Below, in pieces: positions 29,025-36,895 of a stretch of 64,000 nucleotides of DNA. Position 1 is the first letter of the stretch, and each line of letters opens with the position of its first letter. The notes beneath the pieces are model-generated. The model was not told where the DNA came from. It did no database searches and saw nothing but the letters and a program-made list of their open reading frames with translations. Position numbers and translations under genes: made by a program. The stretch lies in contig CAIPLM010000084.1 of NCBI GenBank assembly GCA_903865895.1, positions 42,576-106,575 on the forward strand. Direction: 5' to 3'. This stretch comes from an uncultured Rhodospirillales bacterium (lineage in GTDB: Bacteria; Pseudomonadota; Alphaproteobacteria; Acetobacterales; Acetobacteraceae).

Positions 29025-29506
29025 GCACCGCTGACGCCCCGCTGCCGAAAGCGCCCGAGCTTCCTGGCCCGGCTCCCACCGTCCTCGTCGTGCGGGCGCC
29101 CTATTACACGGATATCGTCGATGGCCTGCGCGACGGCGCGCTGCGCATCCTCGATGAGGTCGGCGCGACGGTCGAAGTGCTCGACGTCGCCGGCGCGCTG
29201 GAGCTCGCCTCCGCCATCCTCTTCGCCGTGCGCGGCACCCGGCGCCGCTACGATGCTTTCGTGGCGCTCGGCTGCGTGGTGAAGGGCGAGACCGACCATT
29301 ACGACCATGTCTGCCGCGAGGCGATGCAGGGGCTCACCCGCGTCGGGCTCGACCATGCGCTGTGCCTCGGCAATGGGCTGCTGACGGTGGCCACCGCCGA
29401 CCAGGCGATCGAACGTTCGCGCCAGGATGGCCACAACAAGGGTGCCGAAGCCGCCGCGGCGGCGCTGATCCAACTGCGCGCCGCCCGATATCTCGGGTCC
29501 GTCTGA
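29021..29506 (+). CDS. ribH: 6,7-dimethyl-8-ribityllumazine synthase
   Basis: A 161-residue enzyme condensing the RibB product with the RibD-derived pyrimidine to form lumazine. The substrate-binding and catalytic segment is ALGCVVKGETDHYDHVCREA with the conserved histidine, and LCLGNGLLTVATADQAIERS follows. The start is GTG 29021, overlapping ribB (GTGA). Its stop overlaps the nusB start by one base. Confidence 0.95.
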   Translation: MSTADAPLPKAPELPGPAPTVLVVRAPYYTDIVDGLRDGALRILDEVGATVEVLDVAGALELASAILFAVRGTRRRYDAFVALGCVVKGETDHYDHVCREAMQGLTRVGLDHALCLGNGLLTVATADQAIERSRQDGHNKGAEAAAAALIQLRAARYLGSV

Positions 29507-30009
29507 TGGCCGCCAAACCGCGAACGCCTCCCACCAGCCGTCCGCGCACGGCGAGCCGGGTGGGCGCCGTGCAGGCGCTGTTCCAGGCCGAGCAAAGCGG
29601 CGTTTCGCCGGAGACGGTGATTGACGAGTTCATCCGCCACCGCCTCGGCGCGCTCGCCGGGGATGGGTTCGAGGATGGCCGCGTGCCGGATGCCCATGTG
29701 CCGCTGTTCGGCGCCATCGTGCGCACCGCCACCGCCCAGCAGGACACGATCGATCGGATGCTGGCCGAGGCGCTGCCGGCGGACTGGCCGCTCGACCGGC
29801 TGGACCCCGTGCTGCGCGCCTTGCTGCGCGCCGGCGCCGCGGAGTTGTGGATGAAGGACGGCCCGCCGACCCGCGTGGTGATCAACGAGTATCTCGACGT
29901 CGCGCACGGCTTCTTTGACGGCGACGCCCCAAAGCTCGCCAACGGGGTGCTCGACCGCATCGCCCATTTGCTGCGCCCCGCCGAATTCGGAGAGAAGGCG
30001 GCGACGTGA
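29506..30009 (+). CDS. nusB: Transcription antitermination factor NusB
   Basis: A 167-residue all-helical RNA-binding protein that, with NusE, supports rRNA antitermination. It shows SRVGAVQALFQAEQSGVSPE, ILRALLRAGAAELWM-type helices and the C-terminal VINEYLDVAHGFFDGDAPKL and GVLDRIAHLLRP. The ATG at 29506 sits in TGATG with the ribH stop. ribH-nusB-thiL is a widely conserved order. Confidence 0.94.
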   Translation: MAAKPRTPPTSRPRTASRVGAVQALFQAEQSGVSPETVIDEFIRHRLGALAGDGFEDGRVPDAHVPLFGAIVRTATAQQDTIDRMLAEALPADWPLDRLDPVLRALLRAGAAELWMKDGPPTRVVINEYLDVAHGFFDGDAPKLANGVLDRIAHLLRPAEFGEKAAT

Positions 30010-30986
30010 CCGCTTCGGCGCCGGAAACGGATGCCGCCCTGCCGGAGGAATTCGTCCGGATCGCCAGGCATTTCCGCCCGCTCGCCGGCCCCGGCGCCCT
30101 CGGCCTGTCCGACGATGCCGCCGTGTTCGCCCCGCCGCCCGGCCGCGAACTGGTGGTCTCGGCGGACGCAATGGTTCAGGGCGTGCATTTCCTGCCGGAT
30201 GACCCGCCCGATCTTGTGGCGCGCAAACTCCTGCGCACCAACCTCTCCGACCTCGCGGCGATGGGGGCGGCGCCCCTCGGCTACCTCCTCACCGTCTCGG
30301 TGCCGCGCGGCACGCCGGATGCCTGGTTCGCCGCCTTCGCCGCCGGGCTCGCCGCCGACCAGGCGGAATTCGCCATCCCGCTGCTGGGCGGCGACACCAC
30401 CTCCACCCCCGGCCCGGTCAGCCTGTCGCTGACGATCATCGGCACCGTCGCCCCCGGCGCCGCGCTGCGCCGCAATGGCGCCCGGCCCGGCGACGGCATC
30501 TGGGTGACCGGCACGATCGGCGATGGCGCGCTCGGCCTGCTGGCCGCCCAGGGCGCGCTGGAGGACCCGGACGGCTATCTCGCCGGCCGCTACCGCCTGC
30601 CGCGCCCGCGCCTCGCCCTTGGCCAGCGGCTGGCCGGGATCGCCCATGCCGCGATGGATATCTCGGACGGGCTGGTGCAGGACCTCGGGCATCTCTGCCG
30701 TGCCTCGGGCGTGGGCGCGACTATCGAGGCGACGCTTGTGCCGCTCTCGAAGGCCGCCGCCAGGGCGGATCGCCTGCCGCTCTGCCTCACCGGCGGGGAT
30801 GACTACGAATTGCTGCTGGCAGTGCCGCCGGGCGCCGAAAGCGCGCTCGCCGCGGCGGCGCAGGCGACCGGCATCCCAGTCACCCGAATAGGCGCCGTCG
30901 CGTCAGGCGCCGCGGAGGTCCGCGTGATCGGCCACGACGGCGCGCCGCTCGCGTTGTCCCGCGGCGGCTGGAGCCATTTCGGTTGA
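30006..30986 (+). CDS. thiL: Thiamine-monophosphate kinase
   Basis: A 326-residue ATP-dependent kinase making thiamine diphosphate. Motifs are GLSDDAAVFAPP, VSADAMVQGVHF, LLRTNLSDLAAMGA, the glycine-rich GDTTSTPGPVSLSL, AAMDISDGLVQDLGHLC and LTGGDDYELLLAVPPG. The start is GTG 30006, overlapping nusB by 4 bases. It ends 13 bases before the convergent bamE. Confidence 0.95.
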   Translation: MTASAPETDAALPEEFVRIARHFRPLAGPGALGLSDDAAVFAPPPGRELVVSADAMVQGVHFLPDDPPDLVARKLLRTNLSDLAAMGAAPLGYLLTVSVPRGTPDAWFAAFAAGLAADQAEFAIPLLGGDTTSTPGPVSLSLTIIGTVAPGAALRRNGARPGDGIWVTGTIGDGALGLLAAQGALEDPDGYLAGRYRLPRPRLALGQRLAGIAHAAMDISDGLVQDLGHLCRASGVGATIEATLVPLSKAAARADRLPLCLTGGDDYELLLAVPPGAESALAAAAQATGIPVTRIGAVASGAAEVRVIGHDGAPLALSRGGWSHFG

Positions 30987-30999
30987 ACCGCGGCCGCGC

Positions 31000-31530
31000 T
31001 CAGTAGTTGCCGCTGCTCGTCCCGGTGCCGCCGCCACCGCCGGTCCCGGCGCCGATACCCGGCCCGAACCGGCCGATATTGCCGAACAGCTGCTGGAGAA
31101 ACGTCGAATCGGTGCCCGGCGATGGAGTCGCCCGGCTGACCACGCTGACGTCGCGCGCGTTTTCCTCAGTCTTGACGTCCACCGCCCGCAGAACACCCTT
31201 GGCATCGAAGGTCAAGCTGACCACCTGCTGCGCCAGCACGTTCTGGGTGGCGCCGATCTGGGGACGGGTGACTTCGCTGATATAGACCCAGGTTCTCTCG
31301 TCGAACGTCGCCTTCAGCGTGGGCGAGCCGAGCAGTGAGGAGACATCCCCGCGAGTCGAGGTGCCCGGCACCAGCTCCGCCAAGCGGTCCTTGTCGATCC
31401 GGTTGCCGCGCACCTGCGGCGGATAGGACATGAACTGCGGCATGGAACACGCCGTCAGGGAGCCGGCAGCCAGCAGGCCCACGAGTGCGATGCCGGCGCA
31501 ACGCCGGGCGAGCGGGGTGAACAGACGCAA
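31000..31530 (-). CDS. bamE: Outer-membrane assembly lipoprotein BamE
   Basis: A 176-residue lipoprotein of the BAM complex inserting beta-barrel proteins. Start TTG 31530 is chosen because GGAGG (31541-31545 on the plus strand) lies 10 bases before it and it gives a proper signal peptide MRLFTPLARRCAGIALVGLL ending in the lipobox SLTAC|S. The frame is open to ATG 31587, which would add an unlikely leader. The SmpA/OmlA domain follows (LVPGTSTRGDVSSLLGSPT, WVYISEVTR). The Gly/Thr/Ser-rich tail is probably disordered. Confidence 0.9.
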   Translation of the reverse strand: MRLFTPLARRCAGIALVGLLAAGSLTACSMPQFMSYPPQVRGNRIDKDRLAELVPGTSTRGDVSSLLGSPTLKATFDERTWVYISEVTRPQIGATQNVLAQQVVSLTFDAKGVLRAVDVKTEENARDVSVVSRATPSPGTDSTFLQQLFGNIGRFGPGIGAGTGGGGGTGTSSGNY

Positions 31531-31670
31531 GAGCCGAAATCCTCCGGGGCGGGAGCGTGGCGTGTCATGCCACGCGGTCCCTGTCAATCAACCCCGCATA
31601 CGCTTATCTTGGTCACATCGCCACATCTTCCGGCCCCGCCCTTGGGCCAAGCCACAGGACCCTCGTCATC

Positions 31671-32207
31671 TTGCTCGGATTCCTCCGCCGCGGCCGCCTC
31701 GAACGCCCGGCCTACCTTCTCTATGGCGCCGCCGTCACCGCGGCGCGGGCCGAGACCTTCTACGCCACGCTCGGGGTACCCGACACGCTGGACGGCCGGT
31801 TCGACCTGGTGAGCCTGCACGTCTACCTCGTCGTCCGCCGCCTCACCGCGTGCCCGCCGCCGGGGCCCGACCTCGCGCAGAAGGTGTTCGACGCGATGTT
31901 CGCCGATATGGATGTGAACCTGCGCGAAATGGGCGTGGGCGATCTCGGCGTCGGCCGGCGCAACCGGGCGATGTGGGAGGCCTTCCACGGCCGCTCCGCC
32001 GCCTACGCCACAGCGCTTGAGGCGCCCGACGACGCTGCACTGGCCGAGGCGCTGCGGCGCAATGTCTGGCGCGGTGCCGAGGTGCCAGCAGAGGATGCCC
32101 CGCTGCGCCTCGCCGCCATCGTGCGCACCTGTGTCGCCGCCCTGGCCCGCCAGGACATCGCCGCGTTGGCCCGCGGGACCGTGATTTTTCCGGAGGCTTC
32201 GGCATGA
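31671..32207 (+). CDS. Ubiquinol-cytochrome c chaperone family protein
   Basis: A 178-residue protein of the CBP3-like family that helps assemble the cytochrome bc1 complex. The core shows TFYATLGVPDTLDGRFDLVS, HVYLVVRRL, KVFDAMFADMDVNLREMGVG and GRRNRAMWEAFHGRSAAY. TTG 31671 (MLGFLRRGRLERPAYLLYG) fits the family N-terminus; AGGA lies 11 bases before. ATG 31557 is a possible longer start. It is divergent from bamE and overlaps yceD by 4 bases. Confidence 0.9.
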   Translation: MLGFLRRGRLERPAYLLYGAAVTAARAETFYATLGVPDTLDGRFDLVSLHVYLVVRRLTACPPPGPDLAQKVFDAMFADMDVNLREMGVGDLGVGRRNRAMWEAFHGRSAAYATALEAPDDAALAEALRRNVWRGAEVPAEDAPLRLAAIVRTCVAALARQDIAALARGTVIFPEASA

Positions 32208-32698
32208 TCGTCGAAATGTCCCGCCCGCAGCGCGTCGATAGCATGCCCCCCGCCGGGCTCACTATCGACATCTCGGCCGCGCCCGGCGAGTGCGCCGCCA
32301 TCGCCGCTCGGCTCGGCGTGCCGGCGCTGCGCAGCCTCACCGCGCGCTTCCGCCTGCATCCGCTGGCCGGCGGCGTGATCGCCGTCGATGGCAGTTTCAG
32401 TGCCCGCCTGGTGCGGGTCTGCGTCGTCAGCCTCGAGGAGTTCGAGATGACGCAGCGCGAGAGCTTCACGCTGCGCTTTGTGCCCGAAGGCACCGAGTCC
32501 CCGGACCCCGACCCGGAGTCGGAGGACGAAATCCCCTACGCCGGCGGGGTGATCGATCTCGGCGAGGCGGCGGTGGAGCAGGTCGCGCTCGATCTCGACC
32601 CCTATCCGCGCAAGGACGGCGCCAAGATGCCCGGAGAGGCCACGGATGCGGCCGAATCGCCCTTCGCGGCCCTGCTGCGGTTGCGCAAGGACGGTTGA
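32204..32698 (+). CDS. yceD: DUF177 protein YceD
   Basis: A 164-residue protein of the DUF177/YceD family, which accompanies rpmF in most bacteria and is linked to 23S rRNA metabolism. It shows FRLHPLAGGVIAVDGSFSAR, RVCVVSLEEFEMTQRESFTL and the acidic loop before VIDLGEAAVEQVALDLDPYP, ending in LRLRKDG. It overlaps the upstream chaperone gene by 4 bases. The usual CxxC-like cysteines are reduced to a single visible Cys. Confidence 0.9.
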   Translation: MIVEMSRPQRVDSMPPAGLTIDISAAPGECAAIAARLGVPALRSLTARFRLHPLAGGVIAVDGSFSARLVRVCVVSLEEFEMTQRESFTLRFVPEGTESPDPDPESEDEIPYAGGVIDLGEAAVEQVALDLDPYPRKDGAKMPGEATDAAESPFAALLRLRKDG

Positions 32699-32862
32699 AC
32701 CCAGCCATGCACGCAAGCGCCGCGTGGTGACGCTTGCAGCCCCGCATCCCCTCTGCTAGACGCCCCCTCCTTGTGCAAACGCTTTTACGTGACGCGACGA
32801 CGGCCCGGGCGGTTTCGCCCCTTCAGCTTCCGCCCCGCCACACTGACCGGAGAGTAGACACC

Positions 32863-33066
32863 ATGGCCGTTCCCAAAAGAAAGACCTCGCCTTCGCGGCG
32901 CGGCATGCGGCGCAGCCATCAGGCGCTGAGCGCCCCGGCCCATGCCGAGTGCAGCAATTGCGGCGAGCTGAAGCGCCCGCACCATGTCTGCTCGCATTGC
33001 GGACATTATGACGGCCGCGAAGTGGTCGGCGCCGGCAAGGCGCTGAAGGGCGCTGTCCGCGCCTGA
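32863..33066 (+). CDS. rpmF: 50S ribosomal protein L32
   Basis: A 67-residue basic ribosomal protein starting [20 protein letters not shown]. Both zinc-ribbon knuckles are present (CSNC and CSHC), so this is the zinc-containing form. GGAGAG lies about 8 bases before ATG 32863. It lies between yceD (164-base gap, where a promoter is likely but none is clear) and plsX. Confidence 0.96.
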   Translation: MAVPKRKTSPSRRGMRRSHQALSAPAHAECSNCGELKRPHHVCSHCGHYDGREVVGAGKALKGAVRA

Positions 33067-33119
33067 CGGCCCCGCCGTCGGGGGAGCGCGGTGACAGCCC
33101 GGTGCAAATGGGTGTTGGC

Positions 33120-34169
33120 ATGACCGAACCCTTTACCCTGGCTATTGATGCGATGGGCGGTGACGCCGCCCCCGATATCGTGGTTGCCGGCATGGAGCTC
33201 GCTGCCGAACGGCATCCTGCGGCTCGATTTCTGCTGGTGGGTGACGAGGCACGCCTCACGCCGTTGCTCGCTCGCCACAAGCGGGCGGCATCGGTATGTA
33301 CCGTGCAGCATACCGCCGATGTGATCGCCGGGGACCTGAAGCCAACCGCTGCGCTCAGGATGCGTAACAGCTCCATGCGTCTCGCGATCGACGCGGTGGC
33401 AAGTGAGCGTGCGTTCGGCGTTGTATCGGCCGGCAACACCGGCGCCCTGCTGGCGCTGGCCAAGATCGTCATCAAGACTCTTCCGGGCATCGACCGGCCG
33501 GCCATGGCGGCGATCAGCCCCTCCGCGCGCGGCGATATTGTAATGCTCGATCTCGGCGCCAACGTGGCCTGCGATGCGCGCAACCTCGTCGAATTCGCCA
33601 TCATGGGCGATGTGTTCGCCCGCACCGTACTCGGCCTCACCACGCCCAGCATCGGCCTGCTCAATGTCGGCTCCGAGGAACTGAAAGGCGATGACCGCAT
33701 CCGCCTCGCCGCTGAGACTCTGCGCAATAGCCATGTCGCCAGACAGTTCCACGGCTTCGTCGAGGGGCATGATATCGCGGCCGGCACGGTGGATGTCATC
33801 GTCACTGACGGGTTCACCGGCAATGTCGCGCTCAAGACCGGCGAGGGCGCGCTGAAATTGATCGGCGGCATGCTGCGCCAGGTGTTCAGCGCCTCAATCG
33901 CCGCCAAGCTCGCCTATCTCCTGGCCCGCCCCGGGCTCGAGCGCCTGCGCGAGTGGCTCGATCCCCGCCGCTACAACGGCGCGGTGCTGGTCGGCCTCAA
34001 GGGCGTCGTGGTCAAGTCGCACGGCGGCACCGACGCCATCGGCTTCGCCCACGCAGTTGATGTCGCGATGGACATGGTGGTGCACCGCTTCAACGAGCGT
34101 ATTCGTGAGGGGCTGACGCGGATCGGCAATACCACTCCGGCGGCCGCGGTGGCGGCCGAGCCGACCTGA
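33120..34169 (+). CDS. plsX: Phosphate acyltransferase PlsX
   Basis: A 349-residue enzyme making acyl-phosphate from acyl-ACP, the donor used by PlsY (6590-7198). Family motifs are LAIDAMGGDAAPDIVVAG at the N-terminus, VVSAGNTGALLALAKIV, LLNVGSEELKGDDRIR and IVTDGFTGNVALKTGEG. ATG 33120 gives the standard start; GTG 33102 and ATG 33108 are in-frame alternatives. It is followed by fabH 48 bases later. Confidence 0.95.
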   Translation: MTEPFTLAIDAMGGDAAPDIVVAGMELAAERHPAARFLLVGDEARLTPLLARHKRAASVCTVQHTADVIAGDLKPTAALRMRNSSMRLAIDAVASERAFGVVSAGNTGALLALAKIVIKTLPGIDRPAMAAISPSARGDIVMLDLGANVACDARNLVEFAIMGDVFARTVLGLTTPSIGLLNVGSEELKGDDRIRLAAETLRNSHVARQFHGFVEGHDIAAGTVDVIVTDGFTGNVALKTGEGALKLIGGMLRQVFSASIAAKLAYLLARPGLERLREWLDPRRYNGAVLVGLKGVVVKSHGGTDAIGFAHAVDVAMDMVVHRFNERIREGLTRIGNTTPAAAVAAEPT

Positions 34170-34217
34170 GACCCCCCGCTCTCGCCAGCCGGGGCGGGAC
34201 CGGCTAAGAACCCTGCC

Positions 34218-35186
34218 ATGAATCGTACGCGCGCCCAGCTTGCCGGAGTCGGCACCTACCTGCCGGAGAACCTCGTCACCAATGACGAGCTGGCAAAAAC
34301 CATCGACACCTCGGATGCGTGGATCCGCGAACGCACCGGCATCCGCCAGCGCCACCTCGCGCAGCCGCACGAGACCTGCGCCTTCATGGCAACCCGCGCC
34401 GCCGAGATCGCGCTAGCCCGCGCCGGAATTCCTGCCGCCGAGATCGGCGCCGTCATCCTTGCCACTGCCACGCCCGACCAGGCCTTCCCCGCCACCGCGA
34501 CCCGGGTGCAGGCCGCGCTAGGTACCAGCGGCTTTGCCTTCGACTTGTCGGCCGCCTGCGCCGGCTTCGTCTACGCGCTCGGCGTGGCCGACGCCATGAT
34601 CCGCACCGGCCAGGTGCGCGCCGCTTTGGTGATCGGCGCCGAGGTCTATTCGCGCATCCTGAACTGGGACGACCGCGGGACCTGCGTGCTGTTCGGCGAT
34701 GGCGCCGGTGCCGTTGTGCTGCGCGCCGCCGAGGTGGACGAGGCGGCCCCGCAGCTGCTCTCCACCCATCTGCACAGCGATGGTGCCCTGGGTGATATCC
34801 TTTATGTCGATGGCGCGGTCGGCCGGCGCGACCTGCCCGGCCATCTCGTGATGAACGGCCGCGAGGTGTTCCGCCACGCCGTGGCCCGCATGAGCGATGC
34901 GATCGACGAGGCGCTGGCGGCCAACAACGTCACCCGCGCCGATATCGACTGGCTGATCCCGCACCAGGCCAATCGCCGCATCATCGACGGCATCGGCAAA
35001 AGGCTCGGCCTCGGCGAGGGGCAGGTGGTGGTGACGGTCGATCGCCACGCCAATACGTCCGCCGCCTCCATTCCGCTCGCCATGGCCGCCGCTATCGAGG
35101 ATGGGAGGATCAAGCCCGGCCAACTCCTGCTGCTGGTCGCGCTCGGTGGCGGGCTCACCTGGGGATCGGCGCTCATCCGCCTTTGA
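34218..35186 (+). CDS. fabH: Beta-ketoacyl-ACP synthase III
   Basis: A 322-residue enzyme starting fatty-acid synthesis by condensing acetyl-CoA with malonyl-ACP. The catalytic triad is visible: Cys in DLSAACAGFVYALG, His in WLIPHQANRRIID and Asn in HANTSAASIPLAM. The start sequence is MNRTRAQLAGVGTYLPENLV. It follows plsX and precedes a 231-base spacer before ihfA. Confidence 0.96.
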   Translation: MNRTRAQLAGVGTYLPENLVTNDELAKTIDTSDAWIRERTGIRQRHLAQPHETCAFMATRAAEIALARAGIPAAEIGAVILATATPDQAFPATATRVQAALGTSGFAFDLSAACAGFVYALGVADAMIRTGQVRAALVIGAEVYSRILNWDDRGTCVLFGDGAGAVVLRAAEVDEAAPQLLSTHLHSDGALGDILYVDGAVGRRDLPGHLVMNGREVFRHAVARMSDAIDEALAANNVTRADIDWLIPHQANRRIIDGIGKRLGLGEGQVVVTVDRHANTSAASIPLAMAAAIEDGRIKPGQLLLLVALGGGLTWGSALIRL

Positions 35187-35417
35187 GCGGGAGGCTTGAC
35201 TTCTCGCCCCGGCCGCGGGGTGACGTTCCGTTGATTTGAATCATCCGCAGATCGATCACGGCGGATGGTGATACAAACGTAAAATCAACATTGTAGCTGT
35301 ACGATCCTCATGGTCGATCGGATCCGGCGATCCGTAATCGTGTCGCAATCAGAGTGCCGCAAGCACTTGATATTGTGATTTCTTGACGAGTCGTTCCCTT
35401 CCCCTTAGCGTTGAGCC
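35187..35417 (+). promoter_or_regulatory. fabH-ihfA spacer with candidate control elements
   Basis: AT-richer than its surroundings. It holds an IHF-like site AATCAACATTGTA (35283-35295, one mismatch to WATCAA-N4-TTR), an inverted repeat CGGATC/GATCCG (35319-35334), and a weak promoter TTGACG (35383-35388), 17 bases, TAGCGT (35406-35411). IHF autoregulation is known in enterobacteria; here it is inference only. Confidence 0.35.
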
Positions 35418-35735
35418 ATGAACACGATCACCCGCGCGCACCTCACCGAGACGATCTATTCCCAGGTCGGGCTCTCTCGCAACGAGTCGGCCGATCTGCT
35501 GGAGACGGTGCTGGACCGCATCTGCTCCGCACTAGAGTCTGGCGAATCCGTTAAAATCAGCGGGTTCGGGACGTTTTCTGTCAGACAGAAGGGGCGCCGT
35601 ATCGGCCGCAACCCCAAGACCGGGATCGAAGTGCCGATCATGCCGCGCCGCGTGCTGGTGTTCCGGCCGAGCCAGGTGCTGAAGGCGCATATCAACCACC
35701 TCACGCCGCCGACCGACGTAGGAGATGACGAATGA
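35418..35735 (+). CDS. ihfA: Integration host factor subunit alpha
   Basis: A 105-residue DNA-bending protein of the HU/IHF family. It shows the family core [40 protein letters not shown] and [20 protein letters not shown], where the RNP-K arm intercalates into DNA. The pairing with a downstream MerR gene (4-base overlap) is the typical alphaproteobacterial ihfA context and supports the alpha rather than beta assignment. Confidence 0.94.
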   Translation: MNTITRAHLTETIYSQVGLSRNESADLLETVLDRICSALESGESVKISGFGTFSVRQKGRRIGRNPKTGIEVPIMPRRVLVFRPSQVLKAHINHLTPPTDVGDDE

Positions 35736-36292
35736 GTGGAGCCGCGGCGCAGCTGGAGATCGAGCGGGACGATCCGCGTTCCAAGGTGAAAAAGGCGCCC
35801 AACGCCTTCCGCACCATCAGCGAGGTGGCGGACGAGCTGCATATCCCGCAGCACGTGCTCCGCTTCTGGGAGACCAAGTTCCCTCTGGTGAAGCCGCTGA
35901 AGCGCGGCGGTGGGCGGCGCTATTACCGGCCGGACGACATCGCCCTGCTGCGGCGGATTTCCGACCTGCTCTACATCCAGGGCTACACCATCAAGGGCGT
36001 ACAGCGCCTGCTGCGCGAGGGCGGCGGCCGCCTCGCCGATGACATTCCACCGGCGACCCCCGATGAGCGCGCCCAGGCCGAGGCCGAGCGTAGCAGTGCC
36101 CCGGTGGCAGGGGCGGATGGGCAGTTGCCGATGCCCGGCCTCATCGCGCCGGTGGTGGTTGCCACCTCCAGCCGCCCGCGTCCGGCGGCACGGCCGGCCG
36201 GCGGCGATGCGGAGGCTGAGGTTGCCCGGCTGCGCGCCATGCTCGGCGCCACGCTGCGGGAACTCGAGGCCCTGCGCTCACTGCTGCCCTGA
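35732..36292 (+). CDS. MerR-family transcriptional regulator
   Basis: A 186-residue regulator. The MerR helix-turn-helix occupies about residues 28-100 ([57 protein letters not shown]). The rest is Pro/Ala-rich and then ends in a short helix ([20 protein letters not shown]), likely for dimerisation. No metal-binding cysteines are seen, so it is not a metal sensor. Its target and ligand are unknown; it overlaps ihfA. Confidence 0.9.
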   Translation: MSGAAAQLEIERDDPRSKVKKAPNAFRTISEVADELHIPQHVLRFWETKFPLVKPLKRGGGRRYYRPDDIALLRRISDLLYIQGYTIKGVQRLLREGGGRLADDIPPATPDERAQAEAERSSAPVAGADGQLPMPGLIAPVVVATSSRPRPAARPAGGDAEAEVARLRAMLGATLRELEALRSLLP

Positions 36293-36358
36293 CACCCCAG
36301 ATGCGGGCGGGCTTGCTCTTCCCACCCGCGCCCTTGGCTGCTACACGGTCGCCACGGT

Positions 36359-36435
36359 CGGAGCGTAGCGCAGTCTGGTAGCGCATCAGTCTGGGGGACT
36401 GGGGGTCGTGGGTTCGAATCCCGCCGCTCCGACCA
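36359..36435 (+). tRNA. tRNA-Pro (anticodon GGG)
   Basis: A 77-base cloverleaf: acceptor CGGAGCG pairs with CGCTCCG, D-arm GCGC...GCGC, anticodon stem TCAGT/ACTGG around loop CTGGGGG (anticodon GGG), T-arm GTGGG-TTCGAAT-CCCGC, discriminator A and encoded CCA at 36433-36435. It reads CCC and CCU. Confidence 0.95.
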
Positions 36436-36436
36436 T

Positions 36437-36895
36437 TCATTCCGCGCCCCCCGCCGGCGGGATATTCCACTCCTCTTCAAGATGAGTCCGCGCACGCTGC
36501 AGCGCGACGATCCGCGCGTCCGCCGTGCCGTCGAGCACGAGGCGGATCAGCGTCGGCAGCACCTCGATGGCAAGCCAGGCGAGCCCTTGCATAGACCAGG
36601 CCAGGCCGAGCCGATCGGGCCGTGTGGCGATCGCGAGGGCATTGCCGAGGTCCGGCCCGGCCTGCCACCAGTCGACGCCAGGAAAAACGATGGTGGCCAA
36701 TCCGCACAGCAACACAGGCCGCGCCGCTGGCTTGCCCTTGCCGCCATCGAGCAGAAAGGCCGCGACCCCGGGCATCAGCAGCACAAGCGCCAGCGCCGCC
36801 GCGCCGGGTGCCAGCGCCAGGGCGATGCCGGTCGCGAGGCCGAGCATCCAGATGCCGCCAGCTCCGGCCTTGGCAGGTTTGGCGGTGGCGCTCAT
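36437..36895 (-). CDS. Membrane protein coupled to the pseudokinase gene
   Basis: A 152-residue protein of no recognised family. Residues ~12-75 contain two to three hydrophobic helices (IWMLGLATGIALALAPGAAA, LALVLLMPGVAAFLL, PVLLCGLATIVFPGV) and the C-terminal half is amphipathic (GLAWLAIEVLPTLIRLVLDG) with an acidic end. It overlaps the upstream pseudokinase gene by 4 bases, so the two are very probably co-translated. It ends one base from the tRNA-Pro. Confidence 0.7.
   Translation of the reverse strand: MSATAKPAKAGAGGIWMLGLATGIALALAPGAAALALVLLMPGVAAFLLDGGKGKPAARPVLLCGLATIVFPGVDWWQAGPDLGNALAIATRPDRLGLAWSMQGLAWLAIEVLPTLIRLVLDGTADARIVALQRARTHLEEEWNIPPAGGAE

Noticed and set aside
36359..36435. 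tRNA-Pro as an integration site for the following accessory genes
   Set aside because: No integrase and no duplicated tRNA 3' end could be found by eye downstream.
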